Shown here one piece after another: positions 36,295 through 49,300 of a DNA stretch of 64,000 nucleotides; within the stretch, counting starts at the first letter, position 1, and every line of letters begins with the position of its first letter. A program made the translations under genes and the position numbers. The notes under the pieces are model-generated. The model did not search any database. It was not told the origin of the DNA and saw only the letters and a program-made list of their open reading frames with translations. This stretch comes from Otis tarda (Eukaryota > Chordata > Aves > Otidiformes > Otididae), in assembly GCA_026413225.1 (NCBI GenBank), contig CM048557.1, forward strand, positions 66,454,987-66,518,986, in the 5' to 3' direction.

Positions 36295-38334
36295 GGTGGA
36301 GGCAGTTAGGCTTGCTCTGCCTAGGCCAAAATTCTGCAAAATGCTACCTTTTCTTGATCTTCAGCTTCTTCTGCTGGAAAGGTGAGTTTAATTGGCCCTA
36401 GCAGAGAGTGACCAAAGCACAGACCTCCTTGAGAGGACGGGGAGAGGTAAATGAAGAAAGGTGTAGGTAGTTCCAGTGGAATACTAATTTTGTTCATCAC
36501 CCCGCTCTCTTTCTCAATCCGTGTGTTCCCTACCCTCTTGGATGAATAATTTACATGAGGGGATGGTAAGGTTAGTGAGTTTTCCTGATAAATCAGGAAG
36601 ATCTGACTGAGCTACAAAAGGAAGAAGCTGATGCTGTTATCCTAACTGCTGTATCTTGCCTGTGAGCATCCTGGTTTCCTCCAGCTGTACGTGATATCTC
36701 TTCCCACTTGTGCTCAGAAGTTTCTGCTATGACGGCTATGCTTTTGTGCTCTTCCTTGCTCAAATTTTGCTGTTTCTTGGAAACAGAAACAGCCCAAAGC
36801 CTGGAAGTGCATTGCTTTGTGCTTAAAGGTGGGCAGTTTTAACTTTTCCAATTCAACTTCAGCATTATTATTAGTGGTGTTTCTAGGGCTCATATTTTAT
36901 TTTATTTTACTGCATATTCGCTTAATGTACAGTTCATGGCACCCTATGAGCACTTGAGCATTTTGAAAATATGAAAAGAAGGGATAGATGTTAAAAGAAA
37001 GGGAAAAACAAATAAGAAATAGAGATATTTAATATACGTCAGCTAGACTGTCTGTAAGCAGCCTGGCACAAGTCATCCTTTAATAGAGCTGTAAGAATAA
37101 TTAATTTTTCAGTTCAGTGGTCAAACTGAAAAACTGTGAGGCAGGAAGAAGAGCAGGTGAGTGGGATGGGAAGAAACAAGGAGAAATGTTTGGGTCAACC
37201 TTAACTAACCAATTCTCATTTTCTCTCACTGAAGCGAAACAAACACATGTATTATCTGTTCCTTTGAAAAATCACCCTAGCTGAGTTTCTAAACAAAGCC
37301 TTCCTTCTAGACATAAGGCCTGAACATCCTGCCTAGATGATGATGATGACACAGAATATCTTTACTTTTCTGAAATTTCTCCTTCACCTTTCCCTCCTGG
37401 CCAAGCCCACTCAATCCATTGAGTGTTAGTGCACAGAGACCTTTATTAAATATATAATTTATCAAAACCTGCTGCCCAGCTTCAGTCTGATTCTCCAGCA
37501 TCGTTTTCCAATCCTTCTCAACCTGTGAACTTGTAAGATACTTCTACTGGAAGCAAGACCCCTGCTTTTAAGTCTACTAACACTAAGTTTACTTTTCTCA
37601 AGGAACTTCTCAAGGATGTTTTAAAAGCAGCCTCCAAGCCCTGGAGTACATTGCTGAGCGCAGGGGATGTCCTGTGGATAAAGCCAAGGATGAGCTCAGA
37701 AGACCTGGATTTTTCATCATGCCTCTGCCATGAGTCGCAGTACAGGATCTGTCCAATCATCTTCCTCTTCACTTTTGTAGGAGCCGCTCATTTTCACTGC
37801 ATCACGAACAACAAACCAGATAAAAAAAATATATATTTGTAGGTGATAAACTCATAAGGGTAAATTTCTTTGTGGGTAACCAGCAGAAATCCTAAAAAAC
37901 AGAGACATTAAAAAAATGCAAGCAAAAGAGGTTGCTATAAGAAAAATCTTTGACGAACTATTATCCAATTAGTGCTGATGGCTCTGCTAATATGGCAGCA
38001 ATTAAAACGTTGTTTGTGAAATAAATAGGAGAAGACCTAAATATTCTTTGGGCTTACATACGAATAATGCTCTAATATCTGGTGGAATAATTATAATGAA
38101 GCTGTAAGTATTCTCTCATCAGTTGTTTACCGAAATAGCAGTCTATTTAATCAGTAGCAATGCATTCAAGGTGACTAAATATTAAATATGATTGACAGCT
38201 TACTGCTTGGACTAAAACGATTAAGTAACATGAGAAAGAAAGTGACAGGTGACTTCAGTCCCCTCGAGGAAACATGCCCCAGCCAGGAAATGGGTTGAGA
38301 CTTCTCATAATATTGGTAACAAATAAGTGCTGAA

Positions 38335-38589
38335 ATGTTTGCTTGCAGCAGTCAGTCTGGAAAGGAATGCAAATCCTGTTATGCATCTTTTTCATCTCGG
38401 CGAGGTTGCAGTGGCAGCACTCGCCAGCTCCGAGGTACCCTGCATTTTAACTATCCTGCAGAGACACGCGCTCGCTCAAGATGCGTCAGATTGCCGCGCC
38501 AGCAAAGCCACTCGAAGTCTCAGTGCCGAAACAAATGCAACCGTCCCTGCGCAGGCCGGCTGAGCCGCTGTGGCCTGATGCAACGTTAG
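38335..38589 (+). other. Cys-rich basic open frame in a CpG pocket, unidentified
   Basis: An 84-codon plus frame with ATG start encodes a basic product with nine cysteines (residues 4, 12, 15, 25, 50, 64, 68, 72 and 79), including SGKECKSCYASF and QCRNKCNRPCAGRLSRCG. It overlaps an isolated CpG cluster (about 16 CpG in 185 bp at 38395-38580). There is no signal peptide and the cysteine spacing fits no family I know. Nothing shows it is translated, and CpG-rich sequence makes Arg/Cys-rich frames by chance. Confidence 0.2.
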
Positions 38590-41500
38590 TTGGTTGGTCT
38601 CTCCTGTTCACCCTTTTTGGAGTCTTTCCTTGTGATGTATCCCATCTCTTTGGATTCAGTTAGGCAAAGAGGAGGGAGGGACAGATTGCAAAAGGAGTCC
38701 AGGATTGGCATTTTCCCCAGGTTGCTGGTTGCATCTCCAGGAAGGGGATGCAGCAAGTGAGGCGTTTCCAGCACACTATTTGACAGGAGGATGCAAAGTG
38801 ATCTTTTCTCTAAACTCCACATCCAGTGAAAGCAGTTGCCATTTTGGGTAAGTCGATGTTTCTGGTTTTAGAGGACCGACGTTCCTAAATCCCTGCGTTA
38901 ATGCTGTCCGCCATATCCTAGTCTTGCGTTAATTGTATCTAATGCCAACTCAAAGCTCAAGTAAGGACAAACATTTGCGAGATGTCCACAGCAAAATAGG
39001 CAGTAATGTCATCTTCCCCTGGGCCACATCCTGATGACCTCACTGGAAGCATATTTTGCTCCCTGGCAGGCCCAAATCAAAGCACCACTCTTCTTTACCA
39101 AGCATGACAAATGCTCACCCTGCCGCAGGCGAGCCCCAAATTAAAACTAAGAAATTTAAGCACAAGTTAGAATAAGAAAGTGGCCAGGGTATCCATAACT
39201 GGACCAAAATCTGAGTCGAAGTCTTCTGTCTTCCGTATCAACACTACTTTTTCTAGCTGATCCTTCCAGGTTCTCACGAGCATCTCTCTCCTCTCTGGCT
39301 CCACAGAATAGCTATCGAGCCTAAAATCTACTGCATGGTGAGCTGCAGCCATTGTGGCTGCCCTTGCCAGCTCCTCAGCCAAAGTCGCCCAGCAAAGAAG
39401 TTGAGGAGGTTGTGGTAGCTACAATGGCAGGAAGAGAAGAAGAGATACTCATTCCTTTCTTCATGTCCCTAATGGGATCCTAAATGTAGTATAGACATGA
39501 GTGTCAATGCCCTTTTATATAGAAAATAGAGAATGAATTCCAAACAGTACTGGAGACAGCTGACCCTTTTAGCACAATGCTTAAATATTCTAGTGCCGTG
39601 CCAAGGCAGCATGTGCAGAGTAAATATTTTAATCCCTAATTAATCACTTTGGTTAGATTGGTAAAACAGAACTCTAATGAAAATAATTTGAAATTTCCTT
39701 CATGAATAATTGCATTGTTCAGGGGATTCTGGGAAGAGTCAACTGGCTGACCTTCCATTCTTGGGCTGCTCTATTGCTATGAGACTTAATTTGTGTCCTT
39801 CAACCCTTTTCAGTCACCGTCACGAGATTAGAAATACCTTTCATGCAGTTTAGCAGCAACTATGCAAAAGGACAGTGCAGTCAGCAGAGAGGTAAGAAAT
39901 TAGCACATGCTTCCCCGCGGTGAAACACATACAGTACGGCACATAGGACAGGGGCAAAGCTTCTTTTCCACTCCATGTCCCTTTATTACATCCTGGACAT
40001 GATGGATTGCATTGTTTATTGAAGTATTCACGGCCATTTTTAATTAGAGATGTGAGGTCTGCGGGTGCCAGGGCTTTGGGTATTTGCAGGATTGGGAAAG
40101 AATTTGCTTGTTGATACGTCCTGGTGACCGGCACCACGGTTGGTCTCGTGGCTCCAGCGGAATTTATTTCCTCCCGCAGATCCTATCTTTCCGGTAGCCC
40201 GGTGTTAGGCTTCAGTCCTGTCTGGACAGAATCGATTGCCTTGTAGGACCAGACCTGACTTATCCAGCGAGAGCAGAATTGCACTGGCCCTGCTCACTAC
40301 GGCTCACATTTCTGTACAGACCCGCTCTAGTTTGCTGTGGAGGGGTGACTTAAGTGCAGCAAGGTCTGTGGTCCTTCCACAGACTTTCCCCTTGCTGAAA
40401 CACCCACAATATACTGTTTCCTATCTCAATATGCTTTTTCTTGTGTGTGGTGGCTGCAACAAAGGATTGTGTAGCTGGGAGTGCTCTTGAGAACAAGTCA
40501 TGTTGTGCAGGCAAGGATCTAAAAACACATCTTACATTGATAGACCCATGAGTATTTCTTCCAGGAGGGCTCTTTCCCCAAGCTGTGGTAGAACAAACCT
40601 GTTGTGGGAAGTCTTGTTTGCTGTAGAACTCCAACTAATGTGTCTACTAAAAGTGGAGTTTCTATGGAGAGGGCAACAGCATCAGACACTGCAAGGCTGC
40701 TGGGTTTGTCTGTGGTTTTTGTAGAGTTGCTTCTTGTCAGGGACCGTGTGTCCAGCCTTTGGAGTGGCCACCAAAGCATATGAGATTCATGTGAGTGTAC
40801 AGGTCAGGGCTTTACACTACCTGCAGTGGTACGGGAGAGAGAGGTGGCTGTGTTATGTAGCTGCTCCTCACCCACAGCAGCTGGGTTGGGCATCTTCCTG
40901 CAGTCACTTGACCCCTACAAAGCAGCATCCCCAAATTCTGCTGTGGCTGCCTGTGGCTGAGAGCGCGAGGGGAGGAGAGCAGGACTGGGGGGAGAAGCAG
41001 CATGAGGGCAAGGAGGATGGGCAGCAGTGTCATTAGTAGGGGCTGGATTTCTCTTTTAGGGAGGTGAGGAAGATGGAGAGGGAGCAACTGTAGTTGCTCA
41101 AGAGTTCAGAGAAGGAGTGCAAAGGTTTTGCAAGTAGGCGGTCGTGAAACAAGTGGTAGGCGGATTGACAAGGGCAAGGGGGCTTGGATTCTGATTTGGT
41201 TGTCTAGAGGAGAGGAGTGGAGTCATGAGTATGGGTCAGAGCCTTGGGAAAGTGCTTTGGGAGAGAGAAAGATGTGGTAGAAACTGGTTTGTTGGGCCAG
41301 GAAACAGAGCTGTCCTTGCCAGTGCCTCTAGCAAGCTGAGGTTGCACGTGAGCATGACTGACAAGAGGGGCTGACGAAAACTCCACTATAAAATGTTTCT
41401 GTCTATCAATTGAATGATTTTTGAGACCAAGAAACAAATTTTAAACTTTGGTTTTCTTTTAGAGGACAAATAATAATCATTGTTCTTCTGCTAGTAGTTT

Positions 41501-41975
41501 TACCTGATGAAGCCAAACCTTTTGCAACCATTATCACTTCATAGCATCTTGCAGTCTCCACTTTCATTTATAGTTTATTTCTCCCACATTCACCATTTCA
41601 CTTTTCTATTCGTCTGTGCAGTTGTTGCTTATCAGCCATGAAAATGTACAGATATTAAATTAGCTACAGGGGGGCTCTGATATTGTTCCCTCAATGCTAG
41701 AGAAACCTATTGAGAACTAAAGGAAAAACTATTAAGGAAAACTGAATGAGAAGGCTATAAAGTTCAAACAAAGTGTGTTCCCTCCCTCACAAGATCTGGA
41801 TGCATGCAAAATTTCATGAAAATTACTCATAAAATGGTATATTATGTTTTGCTTCTTCAGCCAAAAGCGTTGTTGAAAAAATTTCATTCAGTGCAAAATA
41901 TACTGGATGATAACGATAATTAATGTACTGAACCATTTAACAAGGAGATAATGAAGGATATGAAGGGTGTATGAC

Positions 41976-42048
41976 CCTCACCACAGGACTTGAACTTGCC
42001 ACTTTTGACGATATAAAGCAAAGCCTCAGCCCTCTAGGCTAGAAACTG
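41976..42048 (-). tRNA. Degenerate tRNA-like sequence (pseudogene or SINE head)
   Basis: A 73-nt minus-strand stretch folds in tRNA register. An A-box TAGCCTAGAGG (42041-42031) and a B-box AGTTCAAGTCC (41996-41986) are correctly spaced. The D stem is perfect (GCCT/AGGC). The anticodon arm is TTGCT-TTATATC-GTCAA, with anticodon position ATA and three Watson-Crick pairs plus one wobble. The variable loop is five bases, and the T arm GCAAG-TTCAAGT-CCTGT has one mismatch. The acceptor stem pairs poorly (CAGTTTC against GGTGAGG) and position 21 is G, so it is not a working tRNA gene. No SINE body follows that I can recognise. Confidence 0.3.
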
Positions 42049-45000
42049 TCTTCTCCAGTTGAGATGAAGATCCTGAAAGAATGTCATGAAAATAAACCTT
42101 GGGTTAGCGTGTTGATAAAAGGGTGTGGGGAAGGAGACTCAATCTGTGAGTGTCTCCAGCAATAGGGTAAATATTTGGGGGTTTAGGGTGATTATGTCTA
42201 GACCAAGATGGAGGATAAAGTGTAAGAGCTGACCTCTTCACTCTGATGCTGGTGTTCATCACAGTGCAGTCTTTCTATGTGGTTATAAATCAAAGCTAGA
42301 TAAAACCAAGTCCCTCTCATGAAGGAAAGAGTACAGAGACTCCTTGCAAGCCAGTGGGGCTTTTGCCTGTGTTGGAAGCTGCCTACAGAATTCCACCAGG
42401 AATGGCAATAGGAGCTTGAAGTACAGGAGTCTCCAGTGTGCAGTTAATCAGCTTTTATTTTAAACCTGTGCCTGGTTTCAGCATCATCTCATGGTGAATT
42501 CTGCATATTGCCCCTAAAGCAGGAAGGGGACAGTCTGGAAATTTGAGGGGAAGGTAAAGGAAAACAAGGGGCAAATCCATGTCTGCCCATCAGCGGAGCC
42601 CGTAGGACCAGCCGGGAAGAATCAGGAGATTCTGAGTCTTTTAGACTTGCTGCAGCAGATACAGATTTGTTCAGCAGCACTCAGATTTCCTCCAAGAAAC
42701 AACAACAACAAAAAGTAAAGTAAATTGAAAAATTAAAAATGCTCTGTAACCTTTGCAATTTTTTCGTGTATTACTATTTTGACTCAAAGGATGTAAGAGA
42801 GAACAGATAAAGTTAGAGTTTGCTTTTCAACTTTTAGCCAGGATACCTGAACCAAAATGATAATGAATCTAGGAGACTTAAATCAACTTCTTCACCTCAA
42901 AACCCATGCTGTGTTATGATCTGAGGACAGACAAACCCGCAACCCACCAGAAGGCAGAACTGAGCATCTCCAGCCCTACACCACTCCAGAATATTGACCC
43001 AGCATTAACATCGATGGACCTCATCGACAGCAGTGACCAAAATACAGGGAGAACCACGTGCTGTCCTGAAAATCAGGGCAAGTGCCATTGCTAACACTGC
43101 AGAGGCTGGAACCTTGTCCAGAATGTTGAACAGAGCACAGAGAGACCTGAAACCCATTTGAAATCCCAGGTGAAATCCAGACAATATTTTTGCAAATTAA
43201 AAACTGGCATGTTAGGGAAATACAGTCAGAAACTACAAAGGCACGGGAAGCCTGATGCTCCGTGCAGCCTGCCGACTCAAACTTGCGGCTCTGCTCTCCT
43301 AGAGAGGCATTTTAATTGAAAGTGAGGACATCTGTTGCAAGAGGTTGGGAAGTCCTGCTCTAATTGACTCTTTCTGGGGTGAACTGTCGCAAGGAACGAG
43401 TCAGCTCCCAGCTCCGCCGTCAGCACCAGGAGCCTGTCTTCCCCCGTCATTAATTACTTGGGTTACGTTTCTTAATCAGCACCACTTGGATCTATTGGCG
43501 AGATGCCTGGCTCCAGGCCAGCACCACCACTCCGACTAGATAAAATACACCGCGTGGGCGAGGGGAGGAGGGCAAGCTTTGCTCGTTATTCCTTCTCTCT
43601 TTGATGCTGAATGGATTGGTTTTCCAACACAGACCCTTCTGTGTGGCTTCTGCCTTCCACAGAGCCGCAGGATTGTTGCCATTGTGGCTTTTGTTTGGTT
43701 GTTTCTTTAATTGGCCTTCCAGCATTTTTCCAGGTTGTTGTCTAAATGAACCAATTCCTGTGAATGGCTGTGTTTGGGCCCTTTTTCCCAAAACAGCAGC
43801 TAACCACAGATTTTGACATAGCTGTAAATTAAGGTAAAGGTGAGTACAAAGAGGACCTTGAGACCTTTCCATGACAAATCCCAGCTAAATCGGCCTGTGG
43901 CACTTGCCGTGCAAAAAACTGGAGGTGGGACTTCATCCACACCTGCATGTTTCACAGAAAACTGAGGCCTTCAGAGCTGGACAAGTTGCAGACCTGGAAA
44001 CACAGGCTTGGAGAGTCCAGGTCCCAACAGGGCAGCAAGAAGGGAGCAACATGTTCCTTTGAGCAGAGAGCCATGGTGTCCCACACTGCTCAGGGCTGCT
44101 GACCAGGAGTTTTCTTGGGCTTCCTCACCCCATTTTCATCCCCTTGACCCAGCACACTTTTCTCAGCTGAAGAGTTATGATTTTGTCCTCTCCAGGTTAA
44201 GCAGGAGAGGACACTCCATACAGCTCCTAGGGACTCCCCACCAGACATCTAGGGATTGAACGGATGGGAGAAAGGAGCTTAGTGCAACCTTCATGTTGCA
44301 CTTCTCTTGTAGGCAGAGGGGAAAGCCAGGGCATTTTCAGAAAGCTGCCTCCTGGGAAGCGAGGTTTCCTGCAGGGACACCTCTTTATGTCCAGAAAAGA
44401 CATTTCTGTGAACTGGGCAACCAGCTACTGAGCTCAGGGAACTGCTACATCCAGGCATGAGCACAGCTTCTTGCTTGGATCAAGCAGTTCAAGTCCTCTC
44501 CGCTGCTGTTTGCCTTGTCAGAAGGAGGATGAAAAGCAAGCATGGCCGGTTTTGGCTTTTTGATCTCTCAGATTATGTTGTCTCACGGTGAGTCCAGTCA
44601 AGGGGGAGAGGCAGGGCGAACCCAGAACAATCACAACACATTTACTGTAAGGGATTACTTTTTTTTTTCCTTGGAAATTCCACAACTGACTTTAATTAAG
44701 TGTGTGTGTTTTTGCAGGATGAGGTTTTTGTGAGTTTTCCTTTGTTTAATGAAAATTTGTGTGGCTATCCCCACTGAAATAGGCTGAAGCCAAGCTTCAG
44801 GTGGGCTGATATCCGGTCGCGTGGCCCCGGAACCGCACGCTTGTGCCGGGTGGTGATAGCTGGTGGAGCGCGGTAGCCTTTCACTGCTAGTGACCCCATG
44901 GCTTGACTAAAGCAGGTGCAAAAATTTATAAAAGTAGGGATATCTGTTGCTAAGACCTCCCATGACATAGCTGTATTATTTCTTTAAATATACTCTTTGG

Positions 45001-45962
45001 TCATTGACGGCATTTCTGTTTTGTACAGTCCCTGGCACAGCAGGACCTACTTCACTGCCAAAACCCCTGAAGGAGCTGGTTTCGCTATCACTCCTGCTCG
45101 TAAAATGTGTTATCTAAAAACATCGTTTCCTTGGCAGGGTGTTTTCTGAGTAGGTCGCTCCCTACCTCTGCAAAATAGTGTGTGTCTCATTCGTCTGCAC
45201 GGGGGTTGCTAATCAAGGATGTCATGAGCTCTCAATGAAACAAAGTCTTTGGACGTGGGGACCCAGAAAAATGGACACAGTGTACTGGCGAAATGTTCTT
45301 AGTAGCACATGTGAATTTCTTTGCACTCAAATTAAGCAGGATTAAAGCAGCTAAACTGTTGTTGCTCAGTTCTCTTGGATCATGTGACAAAGCCTGAATC
45401 GCTTTTAGTCACTGGTATAGGCCTAAGTCAGTCCCTTGATCTCCAAATTAATTTTTGAATTGAATGATTGTGTGGGGTTTTTTTGTCCTAATTGAGTCTT
45501 CAAGTGAAAAATGCTTAGCAAACAGATGGAAAACTGAGGACAAAAGGCTCTATTATGTAATTTAAAAAAAGGAGACTTCACTAGAACAGTTTGAAATTAG
45601 TACTTGGAGGTTCTATTTATTTCTTTTCTTCATAAAATCCCAAACAGTAAGCGATACACAGAGTGTTTTGCACAGCTTGGTGGAAAACCATGAAAAAAAG
45701 GAAGAAGATGGAAAATTCATACTGGCAACTCTCATAACAGATAGTACAAAGTGTCTTAATAATTTATGGATCCACTCCTTGTTTTCCTTTTATTGATGTG
45801 GCAAAAACCAACAGTTTCCCTGGGAAGAAAATATTTCAAGTGATAGTAGCGCAAAGCTCAAGGGTAGTTCACATATGGGTTTCTGAAAACTCCAAAATTT
45901 CCCCTGGGAAATGCACTGGCTTGTTTCAAGATCTGCAGGACCCTTGGGACACCCTAGGGTTT
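42049..45962. other. Unique non-coding DNA
   Basis: No gene is supported. A minus frame of 126 codons (43492-43872) is unrecognised. A small CpG cluster lies at about 44810-44880. Confidence 0.5.
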
Positions 45963-46304
45963 TAGAATCATAGAACCATGGAATGGTTTGGGTTGGAAGG
46001 GACCTTCAAAGCCCATCCAGTCCAATCCCCCTGCAAGAAGCAGGGACATCTCCAACCAGATCAGGTTGCTCAGAGCCCCGGCCAACCTGGCCTGGAAAGT
46101 TTCCAGGGATGGGGCATCCACCACCTCTCTGGGCAACCTGAACCAGTGTTCCACCACCCTCAGTGTAAAAAATGTCTTCCTTATGTCTAATCTAAATCTA
46201 CCTCCTTCTATTTTAAAACCATTACCCCTCGTGCCATCGCAACAGGCCCTGCTGAAGAGTTTGTCCCCATCTCTCTTACAAGCCCCCTTTAAGTATTGAA
46301 AGGA
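45963..46304 (-). mobile_element. CR1 LINE 3' fragment
   Basis: On plus it starts with AGAATCATAGAACCATGGAA and proceeds through the 3' UTR (TTGGAAGGGACCTTCAAAGC) into ORF2, ending near AAGCCCCCTTTAAGTATTG. On minus the frame from 46157 reads [20 protein letters not shown] then [11 protein letters not shown] without interruption, the usual CR1 ORF2 C-terminus. The upstream part is in another frame. It is 5'-truncated and very similar to the copies at 8446 and 14026, so of comparable age and subfamily. Confidence 0.95.
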
Positions 46305-49300
46305 AGTAACTCCCTACAAATTTGGCCATAAGATAATGAGCTTTAAAGTTGTACTGAGCAGGTCTATAGGAGGTCAGGATCCTACTGTGGGTGGCATCGT
46401 GTACATGTTGCATCGCCAAATTCTTATTTTCTGTAGCCAAATGAAGGGTGGCAGAGGGTCAAGGCCTCACAGGAATGTGGGCTGGTGAACAGAAGTCCCC
46501 AGGGCTTGCAGCTCACAGATGGGGCAGAGATGTGCACAAAGCCTCCACATCCTTTGGAACAGTAAATTAACTTTTAAGGAATTTCTTGTCTGCTTTGTGC
46601 AGCCAAGAAGAGTTAGGTCTCAAACTTCTGTGTCTCTTGCTGTCGTTATTAGTTTGAGGGGAGTGCTTTTGCTTTTATTTTTGAGATACTGAAGTGAGGT
46701 ACCTCAGACCAATGTGTTGCCTCTATAATTTTCATTCTGGTGGGCTTCTGCCTTCCAAAATACCAAGTTTGGCTTAAAGGAAGAGTCAATCCTGAACCAC
46801 CTGAGACAGCACTGGGCTGGAATGAGGGGGAAATAGACGGAGTTTCTTCAAGGTGGTCGCTTCCATTGACAGGTGCAGAGCTAATTAATATCCCTCTCTG
46901 CTAAGGAGCAGGAGTAAATGGGATTTATTGGTAACTAATAAGTGAGTAAATCGGTTTTACTGATAAATACTGAGGTCCAATTAGAAATCCAGGTTAAAAT
47001 GAGCCACCATTTAGCCTGTTGTCTCCTTCACATACAGCTGGTAGGTGACATTGCTCTTTGCCAATAAAATCCCTGTTGTTGCTCATTGTAGTTTAGCACA
47101 AAGCTCATTGCTGTAGTTGTGTTTGTGCCGACAGTTTTTCAGCGGTGAGGGCACATATGTTTGCTAGCTCTTTACCTCCTACAGTCCTGGAAACTGAATG
47201 TTTTTAAAGCTATCCCAAATTACAATCACTGCTTAATATCATAAACCAGAGAGAAACCACTCAAATAGTAATTAATTTTTGTCCAGCATTATGGGAAGGC
47301 CGTCGGCTTTGTTGAGGTCCAGAGGCAACCAGCACCAACAAGAAAGCAAAGAGTTGCTTTTCTGTACCTTGACATTTGCTTCTATGTGCTGCTGCCATAT
47401 TTTGTGGGAGTTTCACAGTTTTGTGGTTGGATGGAGTTTGGACAGAAACCATCATTTGTGTTGGGCTCTTCCATGGCCCTGCGTGGTTTGGTCTTCTATG
47501 TGTTATCCATGGAGCAGAGGAACACCTGGGGCATCTAATTGCTCATGAACATTGTACAAAAGAGTTTGATTCTGCTTATTCAAAGCCCCCTCAACTTCCT
47601 GGCATAACTTGTTGATGAATAACAGAAAGAGCCTGGCTGAGTGTGTCCATATATGTAAGAAGAAAATTTTCCCCAGTGAAGCATCTGGAAGATGCTTGGG
47701 ACTTGCCAAGCTTCACAGAAACCTGCATGGCATCAAGTCCTTCTGCTGGCCTTCATGTCAACACTAGTGTTTATCTCTCCTTGGGATCTTGCCCTGCTCC
47801 TGTTGGAGTAAAGGGATAGTGCCTGTGTATGGAGAGGGTCTGGGGTATAGACTCTGATGGGGAAAAAAATTGGGAGAAAAGTAATAGCAAACAGAGCAAG
47901 TACCTGCAACCTCTTCCCTGGGGTGAAGATGTAGTACTGAGTTCAGCACAATTAAGACCTGATTTTTTTTCAGGAAATTGTTAAAAATGGTATTTCAGCT
48001 GGACAGGACACATTTGTTGGATGGAACTCTTCAGTGGGATATTCCCACGGAATCACGGTTACACTGGCAGTTTTGGTTGGTCCGCACTGCACCCTGTCCA
48101 CGTGCTGGGAGGACCACCGGGATGGGATGCTTCCCGCAGTGGCTGCCCCCCTTCCCGGCAGGGCTGAGTACACGGCAGCCTGTGGGTTTGCAACGCCTGC
48201 GTTAACAGCCAACACTCAGCAGCGCTGAACCACAAAACCAGCTCTGCTCCATCTCTGGGATGCTGCCAGCACACCCCACAGGTCCCCAAATCAGAACGAG
48301 TTAAACAACTTTTCTTCATTTTCGTAATTTTCCCGAATGAGAAGTTCGGGGAAGATTTCTTCTCATTTTGCCTGAAATACCAGCACTTGAACTGGGGAGG
48401 AACAGCTCCAGCCTTTCAGTAGAGTTCAGACTCTGCATCGTCAGCAATTGTTTCTTGCCACCGCAGTGTAAAACTCTTTTCCCTTTCACTTCACATTATT
48501 TCTTTCTGCAGAACGCTTTCAGTGCAGATAATGCACACGAAGGTACAATACAGCCAGTTGTCTGAGAAAAGAAGCCCATTTTCTTCTAGTGGGTGGTAGG
48601 TAAGAATTACTAATCCAATCTGCTTGAGTTAACGCAAAACAAGGATTAGGGTAAAGTTCCCGAATATGTTAATCTTCCTTTATAGAAGTAAACTTCAGCC
48701 CCGCTATCAGCCCCGTGGTTTATAGTTCATGGGAACAATGAACCAATTAAACTCGAGCAGAAAAAAAATCTTGCACAAGTTTTCTGATTGTTACCTAATA
48801 CTTTGAATTCTTTTGATTCTTAATTATTTGCCACTGTGCCGTAGACAGAGGAAATAAAATGTTTATTATTCATTAGATTGTTTCTAAACATATCCATAAT
48901 TAACCACATTGTACCATCATTGTTCTTTTCATCTTCCCCTCCATGAAAGCAGGTATTAAACAACACGTAAGGGCCTGGATGACTGATATAATTATTGGCA
49001 GCGCAAACCGATGGCTTACTGGAATGGTTGTGCCTATTCATGGTTAGCTAGTTGTGAAAAAAAATATAGCCAAGGGTCATTTCTCTTAGGTATCGGGAGA
49101 GAAAGATTACTTTATTTCATTTTTATAAATGAACGCTCAACAGGAAAATGTCTTCTGGCTTTACAAAATGTATTTTTATTTTGATATCCAGAATATTCTT
49201 ACATGTTACTGGATCATATTCACTGCTCCTATTTACAGCAATCTGCATAACTTGGAAAATTTTACTATGTATTCTGGATTTTCTTCTGCCTTTCAGATTT

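Larger units (their letters stand above)
34553..41975. other. Unique DNA with weak coding-like minus-strand pieces
   Basis: No confident gene. Minus-strand open segments worth recording are about 36294-35837 (listed separately), 37772-37518 and 39352-39167. About 37930-38230 is AT-rich with many ATTA cores. A CpG pocket covers about 38395-38580. Confidence 0.45.

Noticed and set aside
37307..37772. Two adjacent minus frames (64 and 84 codons) that look loosely protein-like
   Set aside because: Several stops and frame changes lie between them, no splice sites fit and no family is recognised.
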